A stretch of 64,000 nt of DNA from Romanomermis culicivorax (lineage: Eukaryota > Nematoda > Enoplea > Mermithida > Mermithidae): positions 62,001 through 126,000 of the forward strand of contig CAWUHX010000393.1 of assembly GCA_963922205.1 (NCBI GenBank), written 5' to 3'. This document shows, piece after piece, positions 60,745 through 64,000 of this stretch. A program made the position numbers and the translations under genes. The notes under the pieces are model-generated. The model saw only the letters and a list, made by a program, of their open reading frames with translations, was not told where the DNA came from and did not search any database. Position 1 is the first letter of the stretch, and each line of letters begins with the position of its first letter.

Positions 60745-63349
60745 TCAAGAATGATCCAAAGGATAAAGGTCAACTGTTGTAGAGGCGAATCTTTGCACAA
60801 ATACATCCGCCTAGTCTAGAGTACCAAAAAATGAGCATACAATACATCCTGCATACTCTTCCTACAACAATCCATGGATTTGTACCCAATTTTCTTTGCT
60901 ATAGTGGATTCTATTATAACTTTAATTTTTTTATTACACACACATTTATTTTGCTATTTTTCGATTCTATCCAACTTTTGTTTCTTCGAAAGTGACATAA
61001 AAACGAATTCATCATACTTTCTTGAAAAACATTGGGAGAATATGTTTTTCTTTTTTTTTAGAATTCCTTCCCAGTCGAGGTCATACTGCCCGCACTTGAT
61101 TTTTTTCTCAAAATTGTCCGTCACCTAACCAAATGTCGACTGGGTGACCCGAAAAAAAGAGAACCGCCTATCAAGTGATCAGAGAGAAGATTATTGTGGA
61201 ATTGAAATTTTACTTTCTATGTTAATTTTTATGTAATTTTTTCAATATATGTCCCTGCGCTTTTCCTTACTTTTGATATAATCCGTTTTCGCTCCTCCCT
61301 TTCATGACATTTCACTTTGCAAATATGCCTTTGAGGTTGTGTTTGGGTCAGTGTGTCTGCCAATAAGTCAATATTCAGAATTGGTCTACCGACTTTGAGG
61401 TTTCAAAATTGAGAATAAGAGTCAATCAAAATTCCCTTTTCTTCCCTATTTCTGAATTTCTATCCAAGTCTACAGTAATCCTTGCAGACATCAACCAGCT
61501 CTGATTGCAGAAATAAATCTAATTTGATATCTGCGCTTACAGTCACACCAATCTAATAAGTTCTCAACTGTGACTCTTGATTTTTAGCATTTAGATTCAT
61601 TCTTATTGTAGAAATTGTCCTGTCATGTGATTCTTCTTATAATAACATGGCACACAACAATTGCGCAAAGTAGTGGTTATAATAATGCCAAGTTTCTGTA
61701 GTCTACCTACTACCTTGCTCAGGTGACAATAAACTCCTTTTACAAAATTGGCAGGTGGAGGGAATTGAACACTGGTCATTTGATTGAGAGTCGCAATGCA
61801 GAAATCAGAAACCAAAATACATAGGGAAAAAGTTACCAAAAAACACAAATAGTGGCAAAATTAATCTGTGTAATTTTGTCACATTGGTCACTTTTGATGC
61901 ATCTATACCCCTTGCGCACCAAAGCCAGAAGTTGAATACATGCACCTACAGTAACCCCAACATCTGGAAGTTTCTCATTGTTCAGTATTTGAGCTAATTT
62001 GCATAAAGTGGGTACATATAATAAATTGAAAAATCATAGATCATGCACACATTGGAGGTGAAGAAGTCATGACTGAAATAATTCAGCTAACTATTCTTAA
62101 TTCATTGATTAAAAATCAAGGTACACATACTTTGACGGTATGTATATTACACAGATAAGACATTGGACAAGACTGACCTATGAATTTATACAAAGAATGT
62201 TGCAATAGTTCTACTACACCCTTATGAAACAAACAGAAACTCCAAAATGCTCACCACTAACCTCCCTGAAACTACAGCAGAATATCACCACATCTGCAAT
62301 AAGTCCTTCTCAAGTCTCCAATTGTGTAATCTTGAAGATACCCACTTCTACATTCTCAAAAGAGTACAATTTACCATGTCGAGCATATATTGGGTTATAC
62401 CCCAAAAATAAAATGATTCGAATGCCAGTTGTGCACATCCGAATTAGATTATCCAAGGATGAATATGGTTCACAAAAATATGCAACCAGTGGCCAAGAAA
62501 TGTGACTTTCAAATTTTCTGTCTTGCCACTTCTACCCTGCACCCGTCCTGTTCCAGCTGCAGGAGGAAGGCCAAAAGTTGTCATCGATCAGTAATCCTAT
62601 CAAATACAAAATTTACGTAAATGGTCACTTGGTAGGCAATCGGATGAGGTTGATGTATAGATGGTTGAATCTGATTTAACTAATATTCTAAAACTTTACA
62701 TTTTAAGAATCAAAGTCTTTGAAATTCTGATTCAACCTGTAATTCTAGAATTTGTAAAAAATTCAGAATTTTTAGAAAAAATCCACTAAAATACATCAAA
62801 CCTTTATTTCATGCCAGATTCCACTATATGGTATGAAAACAGGTATCAAAATGGCCTGTAAACCTCAGGCTGCATAATCTAGAGTACGCAATTTGACTGT
62901 ATATACAATTGAGTAAATAACACATACAATTTCACTGTATATGAAATTGGGTCTATTTCCATTTCTCATCCACCTTCATTCAATCTCCTTGTTGTATCTT
63001 ATTTTCATAATGTGTGTTCACCATGATGGTTTCAGAATAGTATCTCAGAAGGCAAAATTTTTCCCCCACCCTAGTTCTGGATTTGACTAAAGGAACAGAG
63101 AGTTGTTGATGATCTCATTGCTTTTCTATAACTTTCTTTTCCTGCTAGCTAAATAGTTTTACGTCATAATTTAGTAAAAAATTTGGTAAATTGATAATAA
63201 ATTGGATATTTGATTAGCATGATCATATCTAGTTCTCCAAAGTTTTTTGTAGTAAATGATTATTGTATGTTCAAAGAAACAATTTCATGAGACTTGCGCA
63301 AAACTTGTTGGATCATAGTGTAACATCCTTCACTGATTATCTTTCACAG
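60745..63349. other. Intergenic, no supported gene
   Basis: Moderately AT-rich and mostly non-repetitive. Short frames at 61603-61848 (minus) and 62224-62505 (plus) have no recognised domain or convincing splice sites. Upstream exons of the right-edge gene could lie here, but I cannot place them. Confidence 0.4.
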
Positions 63350-63775
63350 GCAAATCAATCAGCATTCGTACTTAAAGCCAAAGATTCTTGGAGTATGTTT
63401 CCCAAGGCGGTAGTTATCCTCATAGTTTACCTGCAAATTGGGGATGCAATATATTACACATTTGATGGCTCTGGGACCCTTGGTACGTGACGTATACATC
63501 ACTCAAATTTCCAAATACAAATTGAATTTAACGTTTCAGATTGCGGTTACGCTAATTATGGCAGTGTGGACATATTTGTTTTCTTTAATCAAATGTGGAA
63601 AGGTAAGGCAATTATAGCTGTTGAAAAGATAAAGAAAACATTGGCTTCAAATAATCGATTTGGTGTTTACGTCAAAATGATTCAATATAATTCTACATCT
63701 CCAATATATTGCCCACTGGTGAGCTTTCAATATGAATTCTGCATCAAGTTGAATCCCCAGACTCAAAATCCTTAA
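63350..63775 (+). CDS. Unrecognised gene, two exons near the right edge
   Basis: Exon 63350-63482 follows an acceptor TTATCTTTCACAG and ends at a donor CTTG|GTACGT. A 57-nt intron (63483-63539, ends ACGTTTCAG) is followed by exon 63540-63775, in frame, ending in a stop. About 122 residues: first a hydrophobic stretch (AVVILIVYLQIGDAIYYTF), then DCGYANYGSVDIFVFFNQMW and later a lysine-containing part. No family is recognised. A second donor (AAAG|GTAAGG at 63602/63603) may end the exon earlier, in which case the final stop is intronic. 5' exons are not seen. Confidence 0.45.
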
Positions 63776-64000
63776 AAAAGGTATTTCCTACGCAGTAAAT
63801 TTCAGCACGCTTTATTATCACGACATTCGCTCACCTTGATAGGAAAAATGTTTTATGTTTTTGAAGAATGAGATAGCCTTGAACATACACTTTAAGCTTT
63901 TTGTAAATTTACTAAATCTACAGAAGATTATTCCTGGTGACTGGGCCAAGTTGAAAATAGATTAGCCTTGACCTCAATTGTAAATATCCAACTGGTATAC
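63776..64000. other. No feature seen
   Basis: AT-rich sequence with acceptor-like motifs (TTTCAG, CTACAG) but no assignable exon. Confidence 0.35.

Noticed and set aside
1..64000. tRNA, rRNA or other structured RNA genes
   Set aside because: No cloverleaf with A/B boxes or rRNA-like conserved segments was recognised by eye; a covariance-model scan would be needed to exclude diverged ones.

Overview
This window is nuclear DNA of an invertebrate animal, most likely a nematode or a close relative (inference). The evidence is spliced genes with GT-AG introns, including very small ones (41, 57 and 62 nt), LTR retrotransposons, and a fused APS-kinase/ATP-sulfurylase gene of metazoan layout. No bacterial operons, CRISPR arrays, tRNA or rRNA genes were seen. 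Most of the window is AT-rich, low-complexity, tandemly repeated DNA in which long open frames (Phe-, Lys- or Asn-rich) are composition artefacts.

The central locus (9311-45812, minus strand) is a complete bifunctional 3'-phosphoadenosine-5'-phosphosulfate synthase (PAPS synthase). I assembled it as 11 exons totalling 1950 nt, a predicted 649 residues plus stop. All ten junctions have GT/AG ends and matching phases. The APS kinase domain lies in exons 2-5 and the ATP sulfurylase domain in exons 6-11. The introns total about 34.5 kb and each of the large ones carries its own repeat array (180-bp, 422-bp, about 850-bp and about 960-bp units). Several arrays have captured pieces of neighbouring exons: six partial copies of the 5' half of exon 7 in intron 6, and one copy of the 3' end of exon 9 in intron 9.

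Left edge (1-2664, minus strand): exons of an unrecognised gene. It has been hit twice by LTR-like insertions, each flanked by a 4-bp duplication. One (454-996) sits in an exon whose frame is continuous once the insertion is ignored. The other (1497-2109) has a diverged second copy at 60150-60744. 2665-9310 is mostly degenerate AT repeat plus one non-repetitive island (6560-7850).

Right part: a small 15-bp-inverted-repeat element with long G runs (46197-46458). Next comes a 5'-truncated, frameshifted Ty3/gypsy-type retrotransposon (about 46784-52984: protease, RT/RNase H, integrase, 3' LTR), an AT spacer, and a solo LTR of the same family (54334-55573, TSD CTGC). Then follow an antisense integrase fragment (55893-56402), a further LTR-like copy (56610-57130), two tandem repeats (57.2-58.35 kb), a GACTCG-type degenerate repeat (59.3-59.5 kb), and a short two-exon unknown gene at the right edge (63350-63775, plus strand). 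The two large LTRs share a cluster of hairpins retained despite sequence divergence, one of the more unusual signals here.
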